Assembly (NCBI GenBank): GCA_028718845.1
Contig: JAQULA010000068.1
Coordinates: forward strand, 1-8,204
DNA length: 8,204 bases
From: Candidatus Omnitrophota bacterium
GTDB lineage: Bacteria; Omnitrophota; Gorgyraeia; B26-G9
Direction of reading: 5' to 3'
Made by a program: the position numbers and the translations under genes. The notes beneath the pieces were generated by a model, which was given only the letters and a program-made list of their open reading frames with translations, ran no database searches and had not been told where the DNA came from. Positions 1 through 5,599 of the stretch are shown piece after piece (position 1 is the first letter of the stretch; each line of letters opens with the position of its first letter).

Positions 1-660
1 CCCCAGAGTTTTCTTTACATACGCGTTAATTTTATCGATACAAACCGCATCAATGACGGTAAATTCGATCCCTGATTCCGTAAAATTATCGTCCCGGACT
101 TTATGCCAGATGATCTTTCCCTGCGCCTGGATCGGCTGGGAATCATCCGGAAGCATAAAGTTAAGCCGCATTAACGTGCCGTTTTCCAACACTTCTTTCA
201 TGAATACTTTAAGTCCGGTGGGACTTACATCGACACTGATACAGCGATTTTCGGCCGCGTCCGTACACTGGTACACCACCATCGTACTCAGATTGGCACG
301 AACAAATTCCCGGTGTTCTTCCACCCGGCCCAGGGCATTTTCGATATACGCCGCCAGGGTATGACGCAATTGATCGGAGATATCCGAAAATTCTATCCCG
401 GTATCGTAGAACGATTCGGAAAATTTCTTCTGCCAGATTACTTTTCCCCGGGCATTGACGGGAACGCTGATATCCGGGATGTTCAGAGTAAATATCAATT
501 CATCGCCGGAAGAAAGAACCTCGTTAGAAATAAAGCGAACCCCCGAAAGACTGATATCCTGCACCAGAACTTTATTTTCCAATTCCTGTCCACCATTACG
601 CCGGTATATCGCCTCAACCCCGATATATAGACGGGCAAAACCTCTTCTTTCTCTCGACAT
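1..660 (-). CDS. Tandem PilZ domain protein, C-terminus beyond the window
   Basis: This frame is open from an ATG at 660 down to the left edge, giving 220 visible residues without a stop, so the 3' end is missing. Two PilZ domains follow each other. The first (about residues 5-108) has the RxxxR switch at R6/R10 and the DxSxxG motif at D35-S37-G40. The second (about 116-220) has RxxxR at R117/R121 and DxSxxG at D144-S146-G149. Each domain also carries the typical late 'GK(V/I)IW' strand and a 'GIEF' strand. In this family those motifs bind cyclic di-GMP, so both domains look competent. No signal peptide or membrane segment is visible, so it is probably cytoplasmic. A GGAGGGG ribosome site sits directly before the ATG. 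It is the last gene of a leftward unit starting with the NTF2-like gene. What it regulates cannot be read from the visible part. Confidence 0.9.
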   Translation of the reverse strand, partial: MSRERRGFARLYIGVEAIYRRNGGQELENKVLVQDISLSGVRFISNEVLSSGDELIFTLNIPDISVPVNARGKVIWQKKFSESFYDTGIEFSDISDQLRHTLAAYIENALGRVEEHREFVRANLSTMVVYQCTDAAENRCISVDVSPTGLKVFMKEVLENGTLMRLNFMLPDDSQPIQAQGKIIWHKVRDDNFTESGIEFTVIDAVCIDKINAYVKKTLG

Positions 661-672
661 ATCCCCTCCTTA

Positions 673-756
673 TCAATCCTCCACAACCGAAAAAAGCAAC
701 CCGCTTCTCACAGCGCGTTGCTTTTTTTTAATCCGTTCGGCAGCAAGAGCATCCAT
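673..756 (-). CDS. Possible 27-residue small ORF upstream of the PilZ gene
   Basis: A short reading frame starts with ATG at 756 after a good GGAGG site (6-base spacing) and ends with TGA at 673. The stop is 12 bases before the PilZ start and in the same frame, with stops TGA TAA between them. The predicted peptide begins MDALAAERIKKKQRAV and ends GLLFSVVED. It is basic in the middle and has no recognisable family. Codons 10-22 coincide with the terminator-like hairpin at 690-729. It could be a real small protein, a leader peptide whose translation opens the hairpin, or chance. Support is limited to the ribosome site, the tight spacing and the lack of another explanation for this stretch. Confidence 0.4.
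   Translation of the reverse strand: MDALAAERIKKKQRAVRSGLLFSVVED
690..729 (-). terminator. Terminator-like hairpin between the NTF2-like and PilZ genes
   Basis: Read leftward, an A-run precedes GCAACGCGC, an 8-base loop, GCGGGTTGC and a run of six T. The stem has one G/G mismatch and is extended by A-T pairs from the flanking runs. This is a plausible intrinsic terminator for the transcript from the NTF2-like gene. No usable promoter can be placed in the 30 bases left before the PilZ start, so it may be a partial terminator or attenuator instead of the end of the operon. Confidence 0.6.
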
Positions 757-780
757 CCTCTTCCTCCGCAATTAAGCATC

Positions 781-1224
781 CTAATTTAAAATTTGCACGT
801 CGAGTATGGCCTGAGTCCAAAACTTCCACCGGCCTTCCTCCTGTTTAAAGATAATGACGGTTTCGACGATACTATCACGAAAAGCCGGGCCATTGACCTT
901 CATCGTTTTTTGCTTGGCGCGAACCATGGCGTATTCACCGTCCAGACTGAGAAAACGGAATTCCAGCAATTCATAATGCAAATCGAATTCGGAAAACATT
1001 TCCAGCGTAGCCTGCTTGGTAGCCAGATAGCCCAATGCTTGCGTATGAACAGTGGCTAAAACACGCGCCAAATCTTCTTTTTCATAAGCGTCCAAATTTT
1101 CCACGATTACTTTACGAAGCGCCGCACCGAGATCCTGGTCCGGCGCAATAGTCTGAGCGCAGACCGTGTCCGTGCCGGTAATCAACAGCAGGCTCCAGAT
1201 CAATATACCCGTTAATGATTTCAT
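781..1224 (-). CDS. Exported NTF2-like (SnoaL/DUF4440-type) protein
   Basis: This 147-residue protein has an N-terminal signal peptide: KS at residues 2-3, a hydrophobic core to about residue 16, and a V-C-A site favouring signal peptidase I cleavage after A23. The cysteine at 22 does not sit in a proper lipobox. The mature part has the layout of the NTF2-like superfamily: a helical start (VENLDAYEKEDLARVLATVHT), then beta strands carrying FRFLSLDGEYAMVRAK and the closing GRWKFWTQAIL strand. Members of this fold bind small molecules or act as enzymes, but no catalytic residues are identifiable, so a function cannot be assigned. A GGAGGGG ribosome site precedes the ATG. A strong promoter lies about 65 bases upstream. 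It is the first gene of the unit that continues toward the PilZ gene. Confidence 0.8.
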   Translation of the reverse strand: MKSLTGILIWSLLLITGTDTVCAQTIAPDQDLGAALRKVIVENLDAYEKEDLARVLATVHTQALGYLATKQATLEMFSEFDLHYELLEFRFLSLDGEYAMVRAKQKTMKVNGPAFRDSIVETVIIFKQEEGRWKFWTQAILDVQILN

Positions 1225-1289
1225 TACCCCTCCGGACCTTCAGCTCGGCAACCTTATCGCAGAAATAACACTAACTGCTTGCGGCTACT

Positions 1290-1318
1290 ATATTACTATC
1301 GGCATGCGTTATTGTCAA
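1290..1318 (-). promoter_or_regulatory. Sigma70-type promoter for the NTF2-like/PilZ unit
   Basis: Read leftward, a perfect -35 TTGACA (1313-1318) is followed after 17 bases by a -10 TAATAT (1290-1295). The predicted start is near 1283, leaving a leader of about 58 bases before the ATG at 1224. It sits directly after the terminator of the preceding gene, as expected for an independent unit. Confidence 0.75.
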
Positions 1319-1335
1319 TTGCTAAATCACCGGCA

Positions 1336-1370
1336 TAAAAACGCCTGCATGAAAAAAATTCACGCAGGCG
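1336..1370 (-). terminator. Intrinsic terminator of the coiled-coil gene
   Basis: Read leftward, CGCCTGCGTGAA pairs with TTCATGCAGGCG (12 bp with one G-U pair) around a loop of five T, followed by TTTTT. It begins 20 bases after the TAA of the coiled-coil gene and lies just before the next promoter. Confidence 0.85.
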
Positions 1371-1390
1371 ATATATTACCCCCGAAAAAG

Positions 1391-3016
1391 TTATTTTATT
1401 TTTTTCTTGATCGGCCGGTCGGCCAATAAGGTCCGATAAAACAATCCGATGGCATCGTAGGCCCCGTTAATGAATTCCGGGTTTTTCCAACGGCGGGCCT
1501 GAATTGCTTCCAGGGTGAACTCCTTCAGGTCATCCAGCTTTTCTTTATCCAAAACATAGGCGGCGACCGGCGGTTGACCCGCTTTAGCAAGCTGATCCAG
1601 CAAATCCCGGTTTTGCCGCACGAGTTCGGCTATGCGCTCCTCGGACCGATGTTTCTGTTGTTCCAGTTCCTCCAGGGCCTGGGCGCAGGTTTCGTGCTCC
1701 CGGATCAATTCCCGGCGAATTTTTTTGTACTCCGCGTCATCCGGCTGCGGCCCGGCGATATTGGTTTGTTTTTCCGGCACGGCGCATGCGGCCTCCAATT
1801 CGGCGATCCGCTTCTGAAGCTTTCCATTGTCCTGTTCGATCCGGAGCCGGGTATTCCTTTTTTCTTCCAGGACCGAGATTTTATCCAGCAGGTCATTACG
1901 CTCCTTTTCCACCAGAGCAAAAGCGGCCTGGACCTGAGTGAATTGCTGCTGCGCCTGCTTTAACTCCTCCTCCAATAAACCGATTTTTTTATCGAGATAC
2001 GGCACGACTTTCTTGCTTTCCTCCATTTCGCCGATCATCGCGAACAACTTCAAGCGCTCCTGGTCCATTTCCCGGACCTGATCAATAAGCCGCTGTTTTT
2101 CTTCACTGAACTGCGCCTTTAATTCATCATATTTGTTTTTTCTCTCCTGGGCCAACTTGTCTTTTTCTTCTTCCAAAACCTTGATTTTATGTTCCGATTT
2201 TATGTTTTCCTGTTCCAATACGGCAATACGATCGGTTAATAAACAATTTTCCCGGGTGAGCCGTTCGGCGGTAGTGCGCAATTTATCGGCCGTTCCGGCG
2301 CTCTCCTGCAAACGCGTCCGCTCCTGCTCTAAACGGGCAATATCTTTCTTTAAACGTTCTTTTTCCTGCATCGCCGAGCTCAATTCCTCGGTCAAAAGTT
2401 CGTTCTTTTTTTCCAGATAGATCATCGCCTTGGGCTGGCTTTCCAGCCCCTGAATCTTTTGCAGCAGCTGCTGCTGATAATCCTCCAGCTCATTATTGCG
2501 CACGCATACGTCGTCCCGCTGCCGCTGCAGCGCCGAGATTTCTTCCTCCATGGACTTGCGTTCTTTCTCCAAATAAACCGCGTTTTTTGTGCGTTCGAGA
2601 GCGCCGATTGTTTCCAGCATCTTGTTCCGTTCCTCGTCCATCCCGGCGAGCTGCTGCAACAAACGCTGTTTTTCGTTTTCCGATTGCAACAGTTCGGCCT
2701 TAACGGCGCGAAATTCATCTTCGCGCTTCATCGATAAAACGCGTTGCTCCTCCAGGCTGGTAAGTTGTTCCAGCAGGCTCAGCCGTTCCTGTTCCAGGGT
2801 ATTTATTTGCTCAACCAGCCGCTCCGGTTCTTGTTCGCGGCCGGCACCCGGCGATACGTTTTTTTCAATTCGGGAAACCTGTTTAACCAATTCCCGGTAT
2901 GCTTCCTCCAGATACGCGACCCGGACCGCCACATTTTCGTTGCCTCCGACTGAATCCATTTCCCCGGATTTCGGCTCCTTATTATCAGTTGAAGACATCC
3001 GCTTGTTGTGTACCAT
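1391..3016 (-). CDS. Long coiled-coil protein of unknown function
   Basis: I do not recognise a named family. From the ATG at 3016 it is 541 residues. This start has an AAGGGAG ribosome site at 3023-3029; the in-frame ATG at 3046 (10 residues longer) has none. No signal peptide or membrane segment is visible, so it is probably cytoplasmic. After a polar N-terminus (about 1-30), residues 31-475 are almost continuous heptad-type sequence rich in Glu, Lys, Gln, Leu and Arg, with a break near 411-430 (Pro/Gly/Asp). Residues 115-160 and 306-352 are clearly related: both start EKQRL, have MD(E/Q)ER, then YL(E/D)K. A further YLEKK segment lies near 200-214. The last 50 or so residues (from YVLDKEK) are less repetitive and may fold as a small helical domain ending in a basic KKKIK tail. 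It has its own promoter and terminator. A structural, scaffold or chromosome-associated role is possible, but nothing here decides it. Confidence 0.85.
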   Translation of the reverse strand: MVHNKRMSSTDNKEPKSGEMDSVGGNENVAVRVAYLEEAYRELVKQVSRIEKNVSPGAGREQEPERLVEQINTLEQERLSLLEQLTSLEEQRVLSMKREDEFRAVKAELLQSENEKQRLLQQLAGMDEERNKMLETIGALERTKNAVYLEKERKSMEEEISALQRQRDDVCVRNNELEDYQQQLLQKIQGLESQPKAMIYLEKKNELLTEELSSAMQEKERLKKDIARLEQERTRLQESAGTADKLRTTAERLTRENCLLTDRIAVLEQENIKSEHKIKVLEEEKDKLAQERKNKYDELKAQFSEEKQRLIDQVREMDQERLKLFAMIGEMEESKKVVPYLDKKIGLLEEELKQAQQQFTQVQAAFALVEKERNDLLDKISVLEEKRNTRLRIEQDNGKLQKRIAELEAACAVPEKQTNIAGPQPDDAEYKKIRRELIREHETCAQALEELEQQKHRSEERIAELVRQNRDLLDQLAKAGQPPVAAYVLDKEKLDDLKEFTLEAIQARRWKNPEFINGAYDAIGLFYRTLLADRPIKKKIK

Positions 3017-3022
3017 GGTAAT

Positions 3023-3029
3023 CTCCCTT
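3023..3029 (-). promoter_or_regulatory. Ribosome binding site fixing the coiled-coil gene start
   Basis: AAGGGAG on the minus strand lies 6 bases before the ATG at 3016. The upstream in-frame ATG at 3046 is preceded by CCCCAGAAATATTT, with no Shine-Dalgarno match, so the shorter protein is preferred. Confidence 0.7.
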
Positions 3030-3056
3030 CGGTTCAAGTGCGCCATAAATATTTCT

Positions 3057-3086
3057 GGGGATGTAATATATAACCCTACAATCCCC
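3057..3086 (-). other. Hairpin in the leader of the coiled-coil gene
   Basis: Read leftward, GGGGA-T-TGTA pairs with TACATCCCC (9 bp with one bulged T) around an 11-base AT-rich loop. It lies in the 117-base leader, about 40 bases before the start codon, and has no T-run, so it is not a terminator. It could affect mRNA stability or be a protein-binding site, or be incidental. Confidence 0.4.
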
Positions 3087-3139
3087 TCTTAACGGTATTA
3101 ATTTATAAGCCGGATACAACGTCTTAAAAAAAGCGCTTA

Positions 3140-3168
3140 AGTATACCACACAAACTATGGTTGTGCAA
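3140..3168 (-). promoter_or_regulatory. Promoter of the coiled-coil gene
   Basis: Read leftward, -35 TTGCAC (3163-3168), a 17-base spacer and -10 TATACT (3140-3145), with a TGG just before the -10 (extended -10). The predicted start near 3133 falls in the palindrome AAGCGCTT (3131-3138). The leader to the ATG at 3016 is about 117 bases. The remaining stretch 3169-3289 is AT-rich and holds no gene. It contains only a weak, poorly formed inverted repeat near 3238-3275 that might end the Smr transcript. Confidence 0.75.
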
Positions 3169-3289
3169 GCCGCAGTCCAAAAATAATAATAATCTTAACC
3201 TGTTTAACGGCAGTCAATTACAAAATTACTTAAAACCAACTCCCGCGTGATATCTATGGGATAGAGCGAAAAACCGGGTAAGAATTATT

Positions 3290-3553
3290 TTATTGTCTGT
3301 CAAAGCGGAAATGCACAAAAATCCTGCCGAAATTTTTACTATCGTTTTGCACCCGGTGATAGCGTTCCCGGATGTGAGCCTGCGCCAGAAACCGCTGTAC
3401 CCGCTTTTTGAGCTGGCCGCTCCCCTTTCCGGGGATGATTTCCACCAGGGAAATCTTACGGTCAACCGCCTCGGTAATGATACGGTTCAATTCGGATTCG
3501 ATGCTGCGCCCTTTATTGTAAATTTCATGCAGATCAAGCGTTAACTTTGCCAT
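3290..3553 (-). CDS. Stand-alone Smr-domain protein
   Basis: This 87-residue protein consists of essentially one Smr (small MutS-related) domain. The LDLH motif is at 6-9. A helix (SIESELNRIITEAVDR) follows, then the strand and glycine loop VEIIPGKGSG at 37-46, a second helix (LKKRVQRFLAQA) and a final strand GRIFVHF. Smr domains occur at the C-terminus of MutS2 or as single-domain proteins, act on branched DNA or RNA and often cut it. In most members the loop reads HGKGxG; here the histidine is replaced by proline. The usual terminal Gly-rich segment is also altered (NFGRIFVHF), so nuclease activity is uncertain. The ATG is preceded by GGAAGGG. The gene is alone and divergent from the phosphofructokinase gene, with no functional link evident. 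Confidence 0.85.
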   Translation of the reverse strand: MAKLTLDLHEIYNKGRSIESELNRIITEAVDRKISLVEIIPGKGSGQLKKRVQRFLAQAHIRERYHRVQNDSKNFGRIFVHFRFDRQ

Positions 3554-3589
3554 ATACCCTTCCCTGCCGTCCCCATTTTTATGTTTATT

Positions 3590-3600
3590 ATCATATCATA
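3590..3600 (-). promoter_or_regulatory. Possible promoter -10 region of the Smr gene
   Basis: Read leftward there are two overlapping TATGAT hexamers (3595-3600 and 3590-3595). The second is preceded by TGA, making it an extended -10. No convincing -35 is present at the right distance. It lies about 40 bases before the Smr ATG. Confidence 0.35.
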
Positions 3601-3629
3601 AATCGGCTCTCCCGGCACATATTTTTAAC

Positions 3630-3657
3630 TTGATTAACCATGAAACTGTGTTAAAAT
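3630..3657 (+). promoter_or_regulatory. Promoter of the phosphofructokinase gene
   Basis: -35 TTGATT (3630-3635), a 16-base spacer and -10 TAAAAT (3652-3657) with TGT before it (extended -10). It is divergent from the Smr promoter, with about 30 bases between the two elements. A leader of about 40 bases leads to an ideal AAGGAGG at 3689-3695. Confidence 0.6.
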
Positions 3658-3702
3658 ATTTTACATTGTTCCAATTTAAAACAAACTCAAGGAGGTTTTG
3701 CC

Positions 3703-4908
3703 ATGAAAAACATCGGTATTATTACCAGCGGCGGCGATTGCGGCGGACTCAACGCGGTAATTAAAGGCGCCGCGCAGATGGCTCATAAACGGGGCATGCA
3801 CGCGTACGTGATTCCCAACGGTTATGCCGGGCTCTACAACCTGATCGAATTCGATAACCTCGTAGAGCTGAATCCGGAGCGCATCGACCTGGTCCAGGCC
3901 AATCCGGCCGGGTCGGAAGCCGGGCATTCGCGGGTAAAGATAAAAAACATCGATGACGCCAAAAAATACGAACGCATTAAAGCCGGCCTTAAAAAATTCG
4001 AAATCGACGGCCTAATTATCAGCGGCGGAGACGATACCGGAAGTGTTATAGTCGATCTTACCGCCAACGGCATTAAATGCGTCCATGCCCCTAAAACCAT
4101 GGACCTCGATTTACAGACCTATTCCGTGGGCGCCGATTCCACCATCAACCGTATTGCCGCCTTCGGACAGGATCTCAAAACCACCGGACGAACCCATAAC
4201 CGTATCATCGTTCTGGAAGTATTCGGCCGTTATGCCGGACACACGGCTTTTCGCGGCGGAGTTGCGGCTGATGCCGATGCCATCCTCATCCCGGAAATTC
4301 CCATCGACTTTGACCTGCTCTATGAACACACCAAAAAGAGATTCACCCGGAGGATCGAACAAAGCGACGTAAAAGCGGGAACCTACCTGATCATGGTTGC
4401 CGAAGGGATCAAAGACAAAACCGGACAGGAATTGTACGACGAAAGCGCGGGAATCGACACCTTTGGGCATAAAAAATTGGCCGGAGCCGGAAAATACGTT
4501 TGCCAGGAGTTAAGCAAACGGTTCAAAAAAGATCCGGCGGTCGTCGAATTCATGAAAAAAACCAAGATGTACGTGCCCGGACTCTATGAAATCCCGGAAG
4601 TACGGGAAGTCCGCCCCGGACATTTAGTGCGCTGCGGCAACTCCTCGGCATATGACGTAAACTTCGGCAAAGAGGCCGGTGCCTGCGCGATCCTGCTGCT
4701 GGAAAAAGGGATCACCGGAGTAACCTTTGTCCGCCTAAACGGCAACACCATTCATTACCTGCCGTCCCAGGAAGCGATTAAACAGCGCCACGTAGACCTG
4801 GAGCAAGTCACGATTTTTGAATCGATCGGCATTTGTTTCGGCAGAAAAGCGATTTCTCCGGCGATTAAATTCGAAGCGGAAAAAACACCGATCGAGAGAT
4901 ACCTGTAA
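3703..4908 (+). CDS. pfp: 6-phosphofructokinase, probably pyrophosphate-dependent
   Basis: This 401-residue protein belongs to the phosphofructokinase A family, which phosphorylates fructose 6-phosphate to the 1,6-bisphosphate in glycolysis. Landmarks by comparison with E. coli PfkA: the N-terminal GGDCGGLN loop (10-17), GHSR with R77 (R72), GGDD at 108-111, PKTMDLD at 130-136 with D134 and D136 matching D127 and D129, R167 (R162), FGR at 174-176 where MGR is usual, E198 (E222), and GHLVR with H307/R310 (H249/R252). D111 and K131 replace the two glycines of ATP enzymes. That pair is the known signature of PPi-using enzymes, so a reversible PPi-dependent enzyme is inferred. The Leu135 inside the catalytic loop (usually Asn) is unusual. 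The protein is about 80 residues longer than PfkA, within the range of PPi-type and related groups. It has its own promoter, an AAGGAGG site with 7-base spacing, and a strong terminator. Confidence 0.93.
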   Translation: MKNIGIITSGGDCGGLNAVIKGAAQMAHKRGMHAYVIPNGYAGLYNLIEFDNLVELNPERIDLVQANPAGSEAGHSRVKIKNIDDAKKYERIKAGLKKFEIDGLIISGGDDTGSVIVDLTANGIKCVHAPKTMDLDLQTYSVGADSTINRIAAFGQDLKTTGRTHNRIIVLEVFGRYAGHTAFRGGVAADADAILIPEIPIDFDLLYEHTKKRFTRRIEQSDVKAGTYLIMVAEGIKDKTGQELYDESAGIDTFGHKKLAGAGKYVCQELSKRFKKDPAVVEFMKKTKMYVPGLYEIPEVREVRPGHLVRCGNSSAYDVNFGKEAGACAILLLEKGITGVTFVRLNGNTIHYLPSQEAIKQRHVDLEQVTIFESIGICFGRKAISPAIKFEAEKTPIERYL

Positions 4909-4923
4909 ACATTACCGAAGATT

Positions 4924-4964
4924 AAAAAAAGAACCTGAGTTTCGTTGAAACTCAGGTTCTTTTA
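4924..4964. terminator. Bidirectional intrinsic terminator, 17-bp stem
   Basis: A perfect 17-bp stem (4927-4943 with 4947-4963) closes a GTT loop. Reading rightward it ends in TTTT and terminates the phosphofructokinase gene 18 bases after its stop. Reading leftward it ends in seven T and terminates the DUF2934 transcript coming from 5049. The 84 bases between it and 5049 hold no gene or other signal I can identify. Confidence 0.9.
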
Positions 4965-5048
4965 GTTTACAAACCTTGCCGGACGCACCTACCCGGACAT
5001 ACCCCGGCCCGAAGCTTAATGCTTTCCGCCGCGTAGTATGCGATAACC

Positions 5049-5279
5049 CTACTTAGCCGAAAACTGGGCCCGGATATCCTGTTCGGCGCGAAGCCATATA
5101 TCCATATCATCGCCCTGGGGTTTCCCTTTTTCTTCCCAGAGATAATACGCCCGCTGACGCACGTATTCATCAAACAAAGCCTGATCGATCGTCAGGTTAT
5201 TAGCGCCGGATTTAGTACTTTTTGCCGCCGCGGTTTTCCCCCCCGCCTTTCGTACTGCTTTTTTCTTTATTTCCGCCAT
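5049..5279 (-). CDS. DUF2934 family small protein with basic tail
   Basis: This 76-residue protein has two parts. Residues 2-24 form a Lys/Ala-rich tail (KKKAVRKAGGKTAAAKSTK) like the flexible tails of histone-H1-like or nucleoid proteins. Residues 36-70 match the DUF2934 pattern: a helix with RQRAYYLWEEKGKPQG, then DMDIWLRAEQDI. The family is short, helical and of unknown function. The ATG has a full AAGGAGG site with 6-base spacing. It lies 61 bases after the stop of the upstream small gene and ends at the shared bidirectional terminator, so the two genes probably form one operon. The basic tail suggests contact with nucleic acid; that is inference. Confidence 0.85.
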   Translation of the reverse strand: MAEIKKKAVRKAGGKTAAAKSTKSGANNLTIDQALFDEYVRQRAYYLWEEKGKPQGDDMDIWLRAEQDIRAQFSAK

Positions 5280-5302
5280 CGCCTACCTCCTTATATTTCC
5301 TC

Positions 5303-5322
5303 GGTTTGTCGTTCGACAAACC
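5303..5322 (-). other. Perfect inverted repeat between two small genes
   Basis: GGTTTGTCG and CGACAAACC form a 9-bp perfect inverted repeat around two bases. It lies in the spacer after the PC4-like gene and 12 bases before the DUF2934 ribosome site. There is no T-run on either side, so it is not a simple terminator. It could be an intercistronic mRNA-stabilising or processing hairpin, or a dimeric protein-binding site. Confidence 0.5.
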
Positions 5323-5340
5323 AGACATGCCAAAACAACC

Positions 5341-5574
5341 TTACATGTGTTTGATCGCCTCTTGAATCATCGGCAACACCACTTCAACTTCTTCTTTGGT
5401 CATGCGCCCCAGCTTGGCAAATTTCATTTCACCCTGGCTGTCCCGGCTGTTACGGGAAATCTGGAGTTTTTTCGGCCCGTTATTGTATGAATACACACTG
5501 ACCGTCAAACGATCCAATTCCGTTTCCCAAGACTTTGAAAATAAGTTATTATCTAAACTCGCATCGTACGGCAT
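5341..5574 (-). CDS. Small conserved-looking protein, PC4/YdbC-like candidate
   Basis: The start is the ATG at 5574, giving 77 residues. The AAGGAGG at 5581-5587 is 6 bases from it, whereas the GTG two codons upstream directly abuts that site and cannot be used. The sequence reads as strands followed by a helix: WETELDRLTVSVYSY, then NNGPKKLQISRNSRD, then KFAKLGRMTKEEVEVVLPMIQEAI. This arrangement resembles the PC4/YdbC single-stranded-DNA-binding fold: a W..EL strand, PK..QI, and a KLG.(M/L)T.EE start to the helix. The resemblance is by eye and low in certainty; otherwise it is a hypothetical protein. It has its own promoter and is followed by the DUF2934 gene. No signal peptide or membrane segment is present. 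Confidence 0.75.
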   Translation of the reverse strand: MPYDASLDNNLFSKSWETELDRLTVSVYSYNNGPKKLQISRNSRDSQGEMKFAKLGRMTKEEVEVVLPMIQEAIKHM

Positions 5575-5580
5575 ACACAC

Positions 5581-5587
5581 CCTCCTT
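5581..5587 (-). promoter_or_regulatory. Ribosome binding site fixing the small gene start at 5574
   Basis: The minus strand reads AAGGAGG followed by GTGTGT and ATG. The 6-base spacing fits the ATG at 5574; the GTG at 5580 has zero spacing. Confidence 0.85.
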
Positions 5588-5599
5588 ATGGTTTTTATG

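Noticed and set aside
715..735. A-AAA-AAG heptamer next to a hairpin in the small ORF, as a dnaX-like frameshift site
   Set aside because: The hairpin starts immediately after the heptamer with no spacer, and the -1 frame does not join the PilZ frame, so no sensible fusion product results.
53..775. Rightward frames at 53-364, 313-630 and 455-775
   Set aside because: They are antisense shadows of the tandem PilZ gene and the small ORF; they lack ribosome sites and family features, while the minus strand has intact PilZ motifs.
3017..3046. Ten-residue N-terminal extension of the coiled-coil protein (ATG at 3046)
   Set aside because: No Shine-Dalgarno match precedes it, whereas the ATG at 3016 has AAGGGAG at the right distance.
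2589..3092. Rightward 167-codon frame opposite the coiled-coil gene
   Set aside because: Ser/Arg/Cys-rich, low-complexity translation typical of the antisense of Glu/Lys/Gln-rich coiled coil; no ribosome site.
3226..3289. Weak inverted repeat after the Smr gene (CCCG/CGGG with an inner TCTAT/ATAGA) as a terminator
   Set aside because: Stem is short and interrupted and the following T-run is poor; mentioned only as a remote possibility.
4967..5048. GC-rich stretch downstream of the DUF2934 gene as a small RNA or riboswitch
   Set aside because: It lies after the stop of the last gene and before the shared terminator; I could not fold it into a known riboswitch class, and it has no promoter of its own that I can see.
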